From Acidobacteriaceae bacterium (GTDB lineage: Bacteria > Acidobacteriota > Terriglobia > Terriglobales > Acidobacteriaceae), in contig JASHUH010000343.1 of NCBI GenBank assembly GCA_030040115.1, positions 1-6,019 on the forward strand: 6,019 bases of DNA, in the 5' to 3' direction. The notes beneath the pieces were generated by a model. That model worked only from the letters and a program-made list of their open reading frames with translations. It ran no database searches and was not told the origin of the DNA. Each line of letters begins with the position of its first letter. Positions within the stretch are counted from its first letter, which is position 1. Positions 1-5,426 of this stretch are shown here, one piece after another. A program made the translations under genes and the position numbers.

Positions 1-2
1 AT

Positions 3-1694
3 AGCGGCGAGGTGCTGCTGAACGGGGAGGTGGACTGGGTCTACGAAGAGGAACTGGATGTGCGGAGCAATTACTTCTGGTCGCCGGATTCGCGTCATAT
101 CGCCTATCTGCAAATGAACGAGACCAACGTGCCGCGGTACCCGCTCGTTGACTGGCTTCCCACTCACGCGACGGTCGCCGACCAGGTCTACCCGCAGCCC
201 GGCGACGCCAACCCCGACGTGCGCATCGGGGTGGTGAGCGCGCGTGGCGGCCGAACCGAGTGGATCAGGCTGCCCATGCAGCCCGGGCAAGACTACATTC
301 CGCGCTTCGGCTGGGTCGACGACAAAACCCTTTGGATCGAAGTGCTCACCCGCGATCAAAAGCATCGCCAGATTTACTTCGTCGACCCCTCTTCCGGCGA
401 GGGGCGCCTAGCGCTCGAAATCAGTGACGACAAGTTTCTCGACGATAACTACGATGTCTCCGTGGGCGACGGCGACATCGTGCTCACTGACTGGACCAGC
501 GGCCACAACCAGCTTTACCTCTACAGCTACAACAAGGCTCATCCCACCAAAGCCCCTGCCCAGCTCGTGCGGCAGCTGACCACCGGGAACTTCGAGGTGG
601 GAGCAGTCTTCAAGGTCGATGAAAAAGACCAGCTCATCGACTACGCCTCGAATCAAGGCAATCCACTGGAGCAGCAGGTATGGCAGGTGCGCTTCGATGG
701 CGAAAGCAAGCAGTTGACCTCGGGCGCGGGGTTCCACGACGCCAACTTTTCACCCGTAGCCGATGCGTTTGCTGAAACGCAATCGGCGCGCCTGCAGGCC
801 CCGGTCCTGCGCCTCTGTCAAAGCCCAGGCCAGTGCAGCGTCTTTTGGCAAACTCATGCCCTCGCCGCCTATCGCTTGCGCCCCCCCGAGCAGCTTGAGG
901 TGAAGGCGCAGGACGGCTCGACCCTCTACGCCACGCTCCTGCTTCCCCGCAGTGCTGGAAGCTCCGCCTCGGGCCCTCCGCAGCCAGCCAGCGTTCCTCT
1001 GATTGTGAACCCTTACGGTGGGCCTGGGGAGCAGAGCGTGACCGACCGCTGGAACGACAGCCTGCTCTTTGACGAGTTGCTCGCCGAGCACGGATTCGCT
1101 GTTCTCCACGCCGACAACCGCGGCATGGGCGGCCGCGGTCGCGCCTTCGCGCAAGCCGCATACCACGATTTCGGACCCGTTCAGCTCCAGGACCAGTTGA
1201 CGGTGGTGGATGATGTACTAACCAAACACCCGGAACTTGATCCCAAGCGCCTTGGCTGGTGGGGTTGGAGCTGGGGCGGCACATTCACGCTCTACGCTAT
1301 GACCCACTCCGACCGCTTCCGTGCTGGCGTTGCGGTGGCTCCGGTCACCGACTGGCGCGACTACGATTCAATCTACACAGAACGCTATATGAGCGAGCCC
1401 GCCGTGTTTCCTTCCGGCTATCACGACTTTTCGGTGGTGAATTCGGCCGCCAGCCTCAAAGGCCGCCTGCTGCTGGCGATCGGAACCGGCGACGACAATG
1501 TCCACATCGGGAACACGGTGCAATTGATCCAGGCTCTCATCGAAGCTGGCGTCCCCTACGATCTGCAGATTTACCCCGGTAAGACCCACTCCATCAACGG
1601 TCCCGATGTGCGCACCGCCCTGTATCGGCGGATCCTGGCGCAGTTCGAGCAGTATCTGACCTCGCCTGCCGCTTCGGCATTCCCTGTGCGCTGA
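3..1694 (+). CDS. Dipeptidyl-peptidase IV-type serine peptidase (S9B), 5' partial
   Basis: This is a prolyl-oligopeptidase-family (S9B) exopeptidase that removes N-terminal dipeptides, usually X-Pro or X-Ala; such bacterial enzymes are typically periplasmic or secreted. The frame is open from base 3 to the TGA at 1692-1694, and no start is visible, so the signal peptide and the first propeller blades lie upstream. Counting the GTG codon at 12 as residue 1, DWVYEEE at 8-14 is the DPP4 glutamate motif that holds the substrate amino terminus. Beta-propeller sequence follows to about 290, then an alpha/beta-hydrolase domain. NPYGGPG supplies the oxyanion tyrosine (Y335). GWSWGG carries the nucleophile S420, GDDNVH the acid D494 and KTHSING the base H526, so the triad is complete. 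YTERYM matches the S1-pocket tyrosine segment. The 564 or so residues present fit a family length of roughly 720-760. An unusual detail is Trp after the catalytic Ser, where animal DPP4 has Tyr. The family is certain; the exact substrate is not. Confidence 0.95.
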   Translation, partial: SGEVLLNGEVDWVYEEELDVRSNYFWSPDSRHIAYLQMNETNVPRYPLVDWLPTHATVADQVYPQPGDANPDVRIGVVSARGGRTEWIRLPMQPGQDYIPRFGWVDDKTLWIEVLTRDQKHRQIYFVDPSSGEGRLALEISDDKFLDDNYDVSVGDGDIVLTDWTSGHNQLYLYSYNKAHPTKAPAQLVRQLTTGNFEVGAVFKVDEKDQLIDYASNQGNPLEQQVWQVRFDGESKQLTSGAGFHDANFSPVADAFAETQSARLQAPVLRLCQSPGQCSVFWQTHALAAYRLRPPEQLEVKAQDGSTLYATLLLPRSAGSSASGPPQPASVPLIVNPYGGPGEQSVTDRWNDSLLFDELLAEHGFAVLHADNRGMGGRGRAFAQAAYHDFGPVQLQDQLTVVDDVLTKHPELDPKRLGWWGWSWGGTFTLYAMTHSDRFRAGVAVAPVTDWRDYDSIYTERYMSEPAVFPSGYHDFSVVNSAASLKGRLLLAIGTGDDNVHIGNTVQLIQALIEAGVPYDLQIYPGKTHSINGPDVRTALYRRILAQFEQYLTSPAASAFPVR

Positions 1695-1742
1695 GCAGAA
1701 AACCCCCTTGCCCCGCTCGCAATCGCTAGTTTTTCTGCTTAG
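1691..1742. terminator. Possible bidirectional terminator hairpin
   Basis: Bases 1691-1702 and 1731-1742 form a 12-bp inverted repeat with a single G-U wobble, around a 28-base loop. The stem begins inside the peptidase stop codon. The inner end of the stem is AAAA on one arm and TTTT on the other, so either strand would give a hairpin bordered by U. It lies between the peptidase on the plus strand and the proposed microprotein on the minus strand, which is where a shared terminator would sit. The loop is long and no T-tract follows the stem, so the call is tentative. Confidence 0.35.
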
Positions 1743-1833
1743 GCTCCGCGCTGAGGGTTCGCCGGCGCTTCTACCCAGCCAACAACGCGGAGAATCTAAT
1801 ATCGCCCCCGCGTCTCCTCAACCATCCGGGATC

Positions 1834-1986
1834 TCAAACCTCGTGGTGCTTGAAAATGTCGTCTTTCTCTCGGCAGGAGCAGTTCGAGCACTCCAGGCAG
1901 CACACCAACAGGACGGCCACGCCCGCCGTCACCAATATGGCGAGAACGCCACCGTTGTCCACCAGCCAATGCACCAAACTATGCAT
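1834..1986 (-). CDS. Cysteine-rich single-pass membrane microprotein (putative)
   Basis: A 50-codon minus-strand reading frame runs from the ATG at 1986 to the TGA at 1834-1836. The product starts MHSLVHWLVDNGG. A hydrophobic stretch follows at about 14-31 (VLAILVTAGVAVLLVCCL), then a polar tail with cysteines at 29, 30, 33, 36 and 38 (CC-x2-C-x2-C-x-C), and an end rich in charge and histidine (H47, H48). The organised layout of short head, one membrane span and Cys/His tail is what supports a real gene. The ATG has only a weak GGA six bases upstream. An in-frame TTG at 2007 (57 residues) has a GAG-type site at suitable spacing and is an alternative start. The long overlapping plus-strand frames here give low-complexity, non-protein-like translations. 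I do not recognise the family. Metal binding or lipidation of the cysteine cluster is speculation. Confidence 0.5.
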   Translation of the reverse strand: MHSLVHWLVDNGGVLAILVTAGVAVLLVCCLECSNCSCREKDDIFKHHEV

Positions 1987-2286
1987 AAAGAGTCCGTCAA
2001 ACCGCAACCGGAACTCATCCGGAAGCGCGCCCCAACTGCTATGGCGGCGCTCCCGGCATATTCTGTATGACGCTCGGCTCGGTTCCCGGGTTTATTATCG
2101 CGTTTTCGGCGTGATTTCGCGCATTTTTTTTGGGAGAAACGGAAGGCGCTCCTTTACCTATTACCTGCGCCCCGGTGGTTCGGCGGCTAGGGCCCCATCG
2201 AAATTACCAAAAACTGGAGACACCGGAAAGCGGGCTTTCTGGGGGTGGGGGAATCGCAATCCTCTCATTCCATTGGGAACATCGCC
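1987..2286. other. Intergenic region between microprotein and CPBP protease genes
   Basis: These 300 bases separate two divergent genes and should contain both promoters, but no hexamer pair stands out on either strand. The region holds a T8 run at 2124-2131, an AAGG-N4-CCTT inverted repeat inside the purine-rich stretch after it, and the hairpin plus G-run listed separately. If the microprotein starts at TTG 2007, the first 21 bases here are coding. On the minus strand the frame upstream of the microprotein is open to a TAA at 2092-2094. No other protein-like frame was found. Confidence 0.5.
2223..2251 (+). promoter_or_regulatory. Leader hairpin followed by a G-rich run, upstream of the CPBP gene
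   Basis: CCGGAAAG at 2223-2230 pairs with CTTTCTGG at 2235-2242, giving 8 bp with one G-U and a four-base CGGG loop. The 3' arm runs directly into GGGGGTGGGGG (2241-2251). The structure ends 35-45 bases before the chosen ATG of the CPBP protease gene, within the likely leader. It might affect mRNA stability or access to the ribosome, but no known riboswitch or thermometer pattern is recognised. It overlaps the alternative GTG start at 2245, which argues against that start. Confidence 0.35.
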
Positions 2287-3042
2287 ATGAACGGCAGCCA
2301 CGGAATCTTCGACCACATCCTCTTTGCGCTGCTCCTCGTCCTGCCGCTGGTCGAGTGGCGCTGGACTTGGCCCCGCTACCTCGCCCGGCTGGCCACTGGC
2401 TCTCCGGGGGTGCGCTGCCGGTTTTACCAAACCCTGGTTCTCAGCGAGTGGGCGCCTGTGCTTTGCCTCCTTGGTTTCTGGGCGGCGCGCCGTCGTTCCT
2501 GGTCGCGTTTGCTGCTGGCCGGATCGACGCCTTTGCGGATCGGGCTGGGTCTCGGCTCGGCGCTTCTGCTCATCGGCCTTTTGCGCCTGCAGCGGCGCTG
2601 GCTCCTCGCCCGCCCCGAGCGCATCGAGCGCCTCCGGCCCAACCTTCTCTACGCCAAGCCATTGCTGCCGCACACACCAGCCGAATACCGGCTCTTCCGC
2701 CTCGTCTCCATCACCGCGGGTGTCTGTGAGGAAGTCCTCTTTCGCGGCTTCCTTCTCTGGTACCTCGCCGTCTGGACTGGCCCGGTAGCCGCGGTGATTC
2801 TAAGCTCGTTGCTCTTCGGCGCCGGACACCTGTACCTCGGCCTTAATCAAACTCCCAAAGCCGCATTGGCCGGACTCGTTTTCGCGACCCTTGCCGTCGC
2901 CTCCGGATCGCTCTGGCCGGCCATTCTGCTCCACGCCGCCATCGACTGGAACTCCGGCGATTTGGGTTTCCGGGCGCTGACTGCACCCCCCGGCGCCGCA
3001 CGGGAACGGAGCGCTCTCGAAACGAGGAATGAAAACTGCTGA
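2287..3042 (+). CDS. CPBP (CAAX/Abi-type) intramembrane metalloprotease
   Basis: The 251-residue protein is a multi-pass membrane protein of the CPBP family (PF02517), related to the Rce1 CAAX prenyl protease. Members are glutamate-type intramembrane proteases. In bacteria they have been tied to bacteriocin self-immunity or protein processing, but mostly lack a known substrate. All motifs are present: EEVLFR at 148-153 (EExxxR), F177-G-A-G-H181 (FxxxH), and H216-A-A-I-D220. Hydrophobic segments are visible near 10-24, 52-68, 84-100, 137-147, 154-180 and 191-216. A basic loop (about 100-118) separates the N-terminal helices from the catalytic core. The C-terminal tail of about 30 residues is polar. 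ATG 2287 is preferred because GGGA lies 8 bases upstream and a hydrophobic helix soon follows. A GTG at 2245 would add 14 hydrophilic residues and sits within a hairpin. It appears to be a single gene, convergent with the next one. The substrate is unknown. Confidence 0.88.
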   Translation: MNGSHGIFDHILFALLLVLPLVEWRWTWPRYLARLATGSPGVRCRFYQTLVLSEWAPVLCLLGFWAARRRSWSRLLLAGSTPLRIGLGLGSALLLIGLLRLQRRWLLARPERIERLRPNLLYAKPLLPHTPAEYRLFRLVSITAGVCEEVLFRGFLLWYLAVWTGPVAAVILSSLLFGAGHLYLGLNQTPKAALAGLVFATLAVASGSLWPAILLHAAIDWNSGDLGFRALTAPPGAARERSALETRNENC

Positions 3043-3090
3043 ATCGGGACCTGAATAGTTCGAGAAAGCCCTTCCAGATCAAAGACGCCT

Positions 3091-3852
3091 TCACCCCTTG
3101 CGCCGGTAAAGAACCTGAAACTCGTACCCGGAATTTGGCGGAAACAGCGCGGATACATGACGCAAGCGCTCGGCCAGCGCCGGAGCGGCCAGCAGCGGGT
3201 ACTCGCGCTCGCGCAGGTCGTGATAATCGAAATCGACGGCCAGCGAAAGCATGTAAATGGCCAGGGCATCGGAGAACGACGACTCGAAATAACTGTTGCG
3301 CGCCCGCTCGTCGATCGTGCTCTGGCCGCCTTTCTGGCCGGGACGAACCTCCTGCGCCCGGCGGCGCGTCTCCCACGCGTCCTGGCTGGTCTCGCCGCGC
3401 ACCTGGGCTTCGGCCTGCGACCAGGCAAGCGAGGCAAAGCTCTCCGGCACGCCCGCTTTCTCCACAAAGTTGTGGCCCACGTTGATGAAAAATTCGAATG
3501 CCAGGCCGAAGCGGTCCTCGACCAGGCGCGTCGACAGGAACACCGCTTCCATGGAGCCGAAGGCGGCGTTCCGATGGCAGATCGCGCGGTCGCCGAGATC
3601 CACCGAATACGAAGGAGCGATCATGGTTTCGCCGGTGTCGGCGATGGCCAGCGGCACAAAGTAATACGCGCGCTGGCTGAGCGCGCCCGAAAGTGTGGCC
3701 GGTACAGCGCCCACCAGGTGCTCGAGGTCCGTGTCGGAAATGCGCGTCTCGCCCCAGGATGCGTAATGAATTCCGTTGGCCGCCTGACTCACCGTCACTT
3801 GCGTAGCGACCTTCTCCGCGTGCCACAGCTCAATCTGTGCAGAGCTTGCCAT
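3091..3852 (-). CDS. Conserved-looking hypothetical protein, soluble, 253 residues
   Basis: The product is not recognised. The frame from ATG 3852 to TGA 3091-3093 encodes an apparently soluble protein with no signal peptide or membrane span. The N-terminal half has the mixed pattern of a compact alpha/beta domain, including AYYFVPLAIADTGE (62-75) and SYSVDLGDRAICHRN (81-95). A charged linker (about 150-185) follows, with many Arg, Gln and Glu. The C-terminal part, from 186, begins NSYFESSFSDALAIYMLSLA and looks helical. Scattered Cys92, His93, His127 and His211 could be ligands, but no known metal motif is formed. ATG 3852 is chosen over an upstream in-frame ATG at 3909, which would overlap the divergent gene. 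No ribosome-binding site precedes 3852, but a TAGAAT hexamer does, suggesting a leaderless or nearly leaderless message. The gene is convergent with the CPBP protease (48-base gap) and divergent from the next gene (32-base gap). Antisense frames on the plus strand look like compositional shadows. Confidence 0.8.
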   Translation of the reverse strand: MASSAQIELWHAEKVATQVTVSQAANGIHYASWGETRISDTDLEHLVGAVPATLSGALSQRAYYFVPLAIADTGETMIAPSYSVDLGDRAICHRNAAFGSMEAVFLSTRLVEDRFGLAFEFFINVGHNFVEKAGVPESFASLAWSQAEAQVRGETSQDAWETRRRAQEVRPGQKGGQSTIDERARNSYFESSFSDALAIYMLSLAVDFDYHDLREREYPLLAAPALAERLRHVSALFPPNSGYEFQVLYRRKG

Positions 3853-3860
3853 GAGTCTGT

Positions 3861-3866
3861 ATTCTA
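3861..3866 (-). promoter_or_regulatory. Candidate -10 element for a near-leaderless transcript
   Basis: Read on the minus strand, TAGAAT occupies 3866-3861, ending 8 bases before the ATG at 3852. Transcription starting about 7 bases downstream would give a leader of only a few bases. This fits the lack of any purine-rich ribosome-binding site in front of the 253-residue gene. No convincing -35 hexamer lies at 16-18 bases upstream, so the call rests on the hexamer and its position alone. Confidence 0.3.
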
Positions 3867-3872
3867 GTGGAT

Positions 3873-3877
3873 AGAGG
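3873..3877 (+). promoter_or_regulatory. Ribosome binding site AGAGG deciding the start at 3885
   Basis: AGAGG lies 7 bases before ATG 3885, an optimal spacing, and 10 bases before the adjacent ATG 3888. It favours 3885 over the upstream GTG at 3867, which has no such element. It also lies between two divergent coding regions, so the plus-strand promoter must overlap the start of the minus-strand gene. Confidence 0.6.
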
Positions 3878-3884
3878 TCGGAAA

Positions 3885-4178
3885 ATGATGCAATCTGACG
3901 ATGCCGCACGCGCCGGAGGCAAGTTTTTGGGCTTTCCCCTCGAAGGCTTCGGACTTTTCACCAGTCTGTTCCTCTCGCTGGCCACCGGCTTCTTCGCCTT
4001 CTTCGCCACCACCTTCCTGGCCATTTTCGCGCTGCTGGCGTGGAACGGGCTCGGCGGCCATTCGGTGAGCTACGTCGATACGTATCGGTATGTGGGCCTT
4101 CCCGCAGGTATCGCGGCGTTCATTGTGACCCTGATCGTTTTCGGCGCCCTTTGGATCCGCGCCAAACTGATAAGCTGA
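3885..4178 (+). CDS. Small two-segment membrane protein of unknown function
   Basis: A 97-residue protein with a hydrophilic head of about 15 residues (MMQSDDAARAGGKF), a very hydrophobic and Phe-rich segment at about 21-53 (FGLFTSLFLSLATGFF and onwards), a short polar loop around GLGGHSVSYVDTYRYVG, and a second span at about 70-90 ending in a basic IRAK tail. The first hydrophobic stretch, about 33 residues, is long for one helix and could be a tight helical pair. The style resembles small uncharacterised membrane proteins common in acidobacterial genomes, but no named family is recognised. It lies 27 bases upstream of the Kdo hydroxylase gene, on the same strand and in the same frame, with no terminator between them. 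The two are probably co-transcribed, so a role at the inner membrane near lipopolysaccharide core modification is possible, though only inferred from position. Confidence 0.8.
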   Translation: MMQSDDAARAGGKFLGFPLEGFGLFTSLFLSLATGFFAFFATTFLAIFALLAWNGLGGHSVSYVDTYRYVGLPAGIAAFIVTLIVFGALWIRAKLIS

Positions 4179-4205
4179 CGGCGATTCGGCTGCTTCGCTT
4201 CTTCG

Positions 4206-5120
4206 ATGGCCGTACAATCCATCCAACTCGACACCTTGCCCGCCAGCCCGGAGCAGGCCCGCCTTTGGTGCGCGCAGCTTGAAGATGGGGAGATTCTCTA
4301 CTTTCCCCAAACCCCGGCGCCCATCCCCGCGGAGGATCTCGATTTCCTCTTGAACCAGCGGCAAAGCGGTGCATCCATCCATAAGAACATCGCCTACAAG
4401 CCCGATCGCGATCGCTTGAGCGGCTGGGATAGCCAAACCATGAACGACGCCGAGGTCAACCGCCTACGCGGCATCATGCAGCGCTACTCGGGCAGTGTGA
4501 CCGCATTTTTGACGGGCTTTCTTGCGCCCTACCAAGGGCGTTGGCGGCGCGATTACGCCAGTTACCGGCCTATGGAGGAGCAGGGCCGCGATCTGCCGTT
4601 GCGACGCCGCAACGACCTGCTCCACACCGACGCCTTCCCCACCCGGCCCACGCGCGGTGCGCGGATACTTCGCTTCTTTCATAACATTCATCCCACCCGA
4701 ACCCGCGATTGGGTCGTCGGCGAACCGTTCCGCCGCGTGGTGAAAGAGTTCGCGCCGCGCCAGTTGTCCCTGCCGCACAGTCAGAGTAGCGCCGGCCGCG
4801 CCGCCGTGCGCCTCGCCCGGGCCACCGGCCTGGCCAGCCTCGTTCCCCGGTGGAAACGCACCCCGTATGACGAGTTCATGATGCAGTTACATAACGCCAT
4901 GAAAGAAGACGCCGCTTTTCAAAGCACCTGCGCCAAGGTCTTCGTGCAATTCGCGCCCGGCTCAAGCTGGATGGTGTACACCGAGACCGTCCCCCACGCT
5001 GTCTTGAGTGGCCAATACGCCCTGGAACAGACTTTTCTCGTGGATCCGGCCGCTATGGTGACCCCCGATTCGGCGCCCGTAAAGGTGCTGGAAAAGCTGG
5101 TCGGCGCAAATCTGACCTGA
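4206..5120 (+). CDS. kdoO: Kdo hydroxylase, Fe(II)/2-oxoglutarate dependent
   Basis: The 304-residue product matches the Kdo hydroxylase family (PF11004, KdoO). These enzymes hydroxylate C3 of 3-deoxy-D-manno-oct-2-ulosonic acid (Kdo) to give Ko in the inner core of lipopolysaccharide, using Fe(II), O2 and 2-oxoglutarate at the cytoplasmic side of the inner membrane. The recognisable core is NDLLHTDAFPTRPTRG (136-151) followed by ARILRFFHNIHP. The HTD is the iron-binding HxD (H140, D142), and H264 in VPHAVLSGQ is the likely distal ligand, followed by YALEQTF. No Arg or Lys stands 10-14 residues after H264, where many 2-oxoglutarate enzymes bind the co-substrate. No signal peptide or membrane span is present. 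ATG 4206 is the only sensible start, because the frame upstream is closed by the stop of the preceding gene at 4176-4178. It has no clear ribosome-binding site, which suggests translation depends on coupling or re-initiation from the upstream gene. Length fits the family. Confidence 0.87.
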   Translation: MAVQSIQLDTLPASPEQARLWCAQLEDGEILYFPQTPAPIPAEDLDFLLNQRQSGASIHKNIAYKPDRDRLSGWDSQTMNDAEVNRLRGIMQRYSGSVTAFLTGFLAPYQGRWRRDYASYRPMEEQGRDLPLRRRNDLLHTDAFPTRPTRGARILRFFHNIHPTRTRDWVVGEPFRRVVKEFAPRQLSLPHSQSSAGRAAVRLARATGLASLVPRWKRTPYDEFMMQLHNAMKEDAAFQSTCAKVFVQFAPGSSWMVYTETVPHAVLSGQYALEQTFLVDPAAMVTPDSAPVKVLEKLVGANLT

Positions 5121-5280
5121 GTCCTGTCACGGGAGATAGCGAACTGCTCCCCGGCAACCGAAAACCTTCGTCAACAGGCCCTTGGGTTGGGGCGCAGCTT
5201 TACCGGTGTGCAATGAAATAACACGGGGCCTCTTACTCCCTGAAAACAGTTACTTTGGTTACCTAAAATCGATAGACAGA

Positions 5281-5294
5281 GTGATGTGCATCAC
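5281..5294. promoter_or_regulatory. CRP/FNR-family operator candidate
   Basis: GTGATGTGCATCAC is a perfect 6-bp inverted repeat around a central TG. It contains the CRP core GTGA-N6-TCAC and equally TGAT-N4-ATCA, the inner part of the FNR site TTGAT-N4-ATCAA, so it fits the superfamily rather than one member. Further GTGAT (5303-5307) and TGATC (5318-5322) copies follow, the first 22 bases, about two helical turns, downstream. The palindrome is centred about 139 bases before ATG 5427. If TAAAAT at 5264-5269 is the -10 element, the site lies just after the transcription start and would act as a repressor site. Confidence 0.45.
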
Positions 5295-5416
5295 CTGAAG
5301 ACGTGATCCGAAAGTTATGATCAGAAGACCTCCCGCACGGCAGGACAAAATAATTTCTTGCTCTGCCAAACCAATCGCCGAGCTGGTGAGAGGTCCCGGG
5401 AGCAAATGCGTTTTTT

Positions 5417-5420
5417 GAGG
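5417..5420 (+). promoter_or_regulatory. Ribosome binding site GAGG deciding the start at 5427
   Basis: GAGG at 5417-5420 stands 6 bases before ATG 5427, a good spacing. The alternative in-frame ATG at 5406 has GGGAG at 5398-5402 but only 3 bases between, which is too tight. The 5427 start also places the first membrane helix directly at the N-terminus. Confidence 0.5.
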
Positions 5421-5426
5421 TGGACG

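Larger units (their letters stand above)
5121..5426. other. Intergenic leader region after the Kdo hydroxylase
   Basis: About 300 bases without a convincing gene. In order, it holds a short GGGAG/CTCCC hairpin at 5131-5151 (5 bp, 11-base loop, no T-tract) that could weakly end the Kdo hydroxylase transcript. A nested pair of inverted repeats at 5176-5231 follows. Next come a TAAAAT hexamer at 5264-5269 that might be a -10 element, the palindrome at 5281-5294, and further TGAT motifs at 5304 and 5318. The base composition is visibly more AT-rich than the neighbouring genes, as expected of promoter DNA. The frame of the next gene is open back to a TTG at 5358, but this extension has no ribosome-binding site. 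Confidence 0.5.

Noticed and set aside
634..1284. A 216-codon minus-strand open frame opposite the peptidase
   Set aside because: It is entirely antisense to a gene with a full catalytic triad, and its product is Arg/Gly/Pro/Ser-rich and without domain character: a GC-rich shadow frame.
2093..2125. Nine-codon minus-strand frame (MREITPKTR) before a double stop, as a possible leader peptide
   Set aside because: It is too short to distinguish from chance, and has no ribosome-binding site at proper spacing and no regulatory codon run.
2121..2131. T8 run suggesting an intrinsic terminator
   Set aside because: Only a 3-4 bp GCG/CGC pairing can be drawn immediately before the run, and no plus-strand gene ends nearby.
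1708..2290. Two overlapping plus-strand frames of 120 and 146 codons in the gap
   Set aside because: Both give polar, Ser/Arg/Pro/Gln-rich products with no domain character and no clear ribosome-binding site. The opposing short minus-strand frame is much more protein-like.
2130..2788. Plus-strand frames overlapping the N-terminal half of the CPBP gene
   Set aside because: They lie out of frame over a gene with all CPBP motifs, and their products are Pro/Arg/Ser-rich.
2843..3826. A 327-codon minus-strand frame, longer than the gene I called there
   Set aside because: It spans the convergent junction and overlaps the CPBP catalytic motifs on the opposite strand. Its product is very Arg/Gly/Ala-rich. 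The 253-residue frame has a normal amino acid mix.
3157..3867. A 236-codon plus-strand frame opposite the 253-residue gene
   Set aside because: The translation is rich in Arg, Ala, Val and His without hydrophobic core patterning, and it would overlap the upstream element of the next gene. It is read as the shadow of the minus-strand gene.
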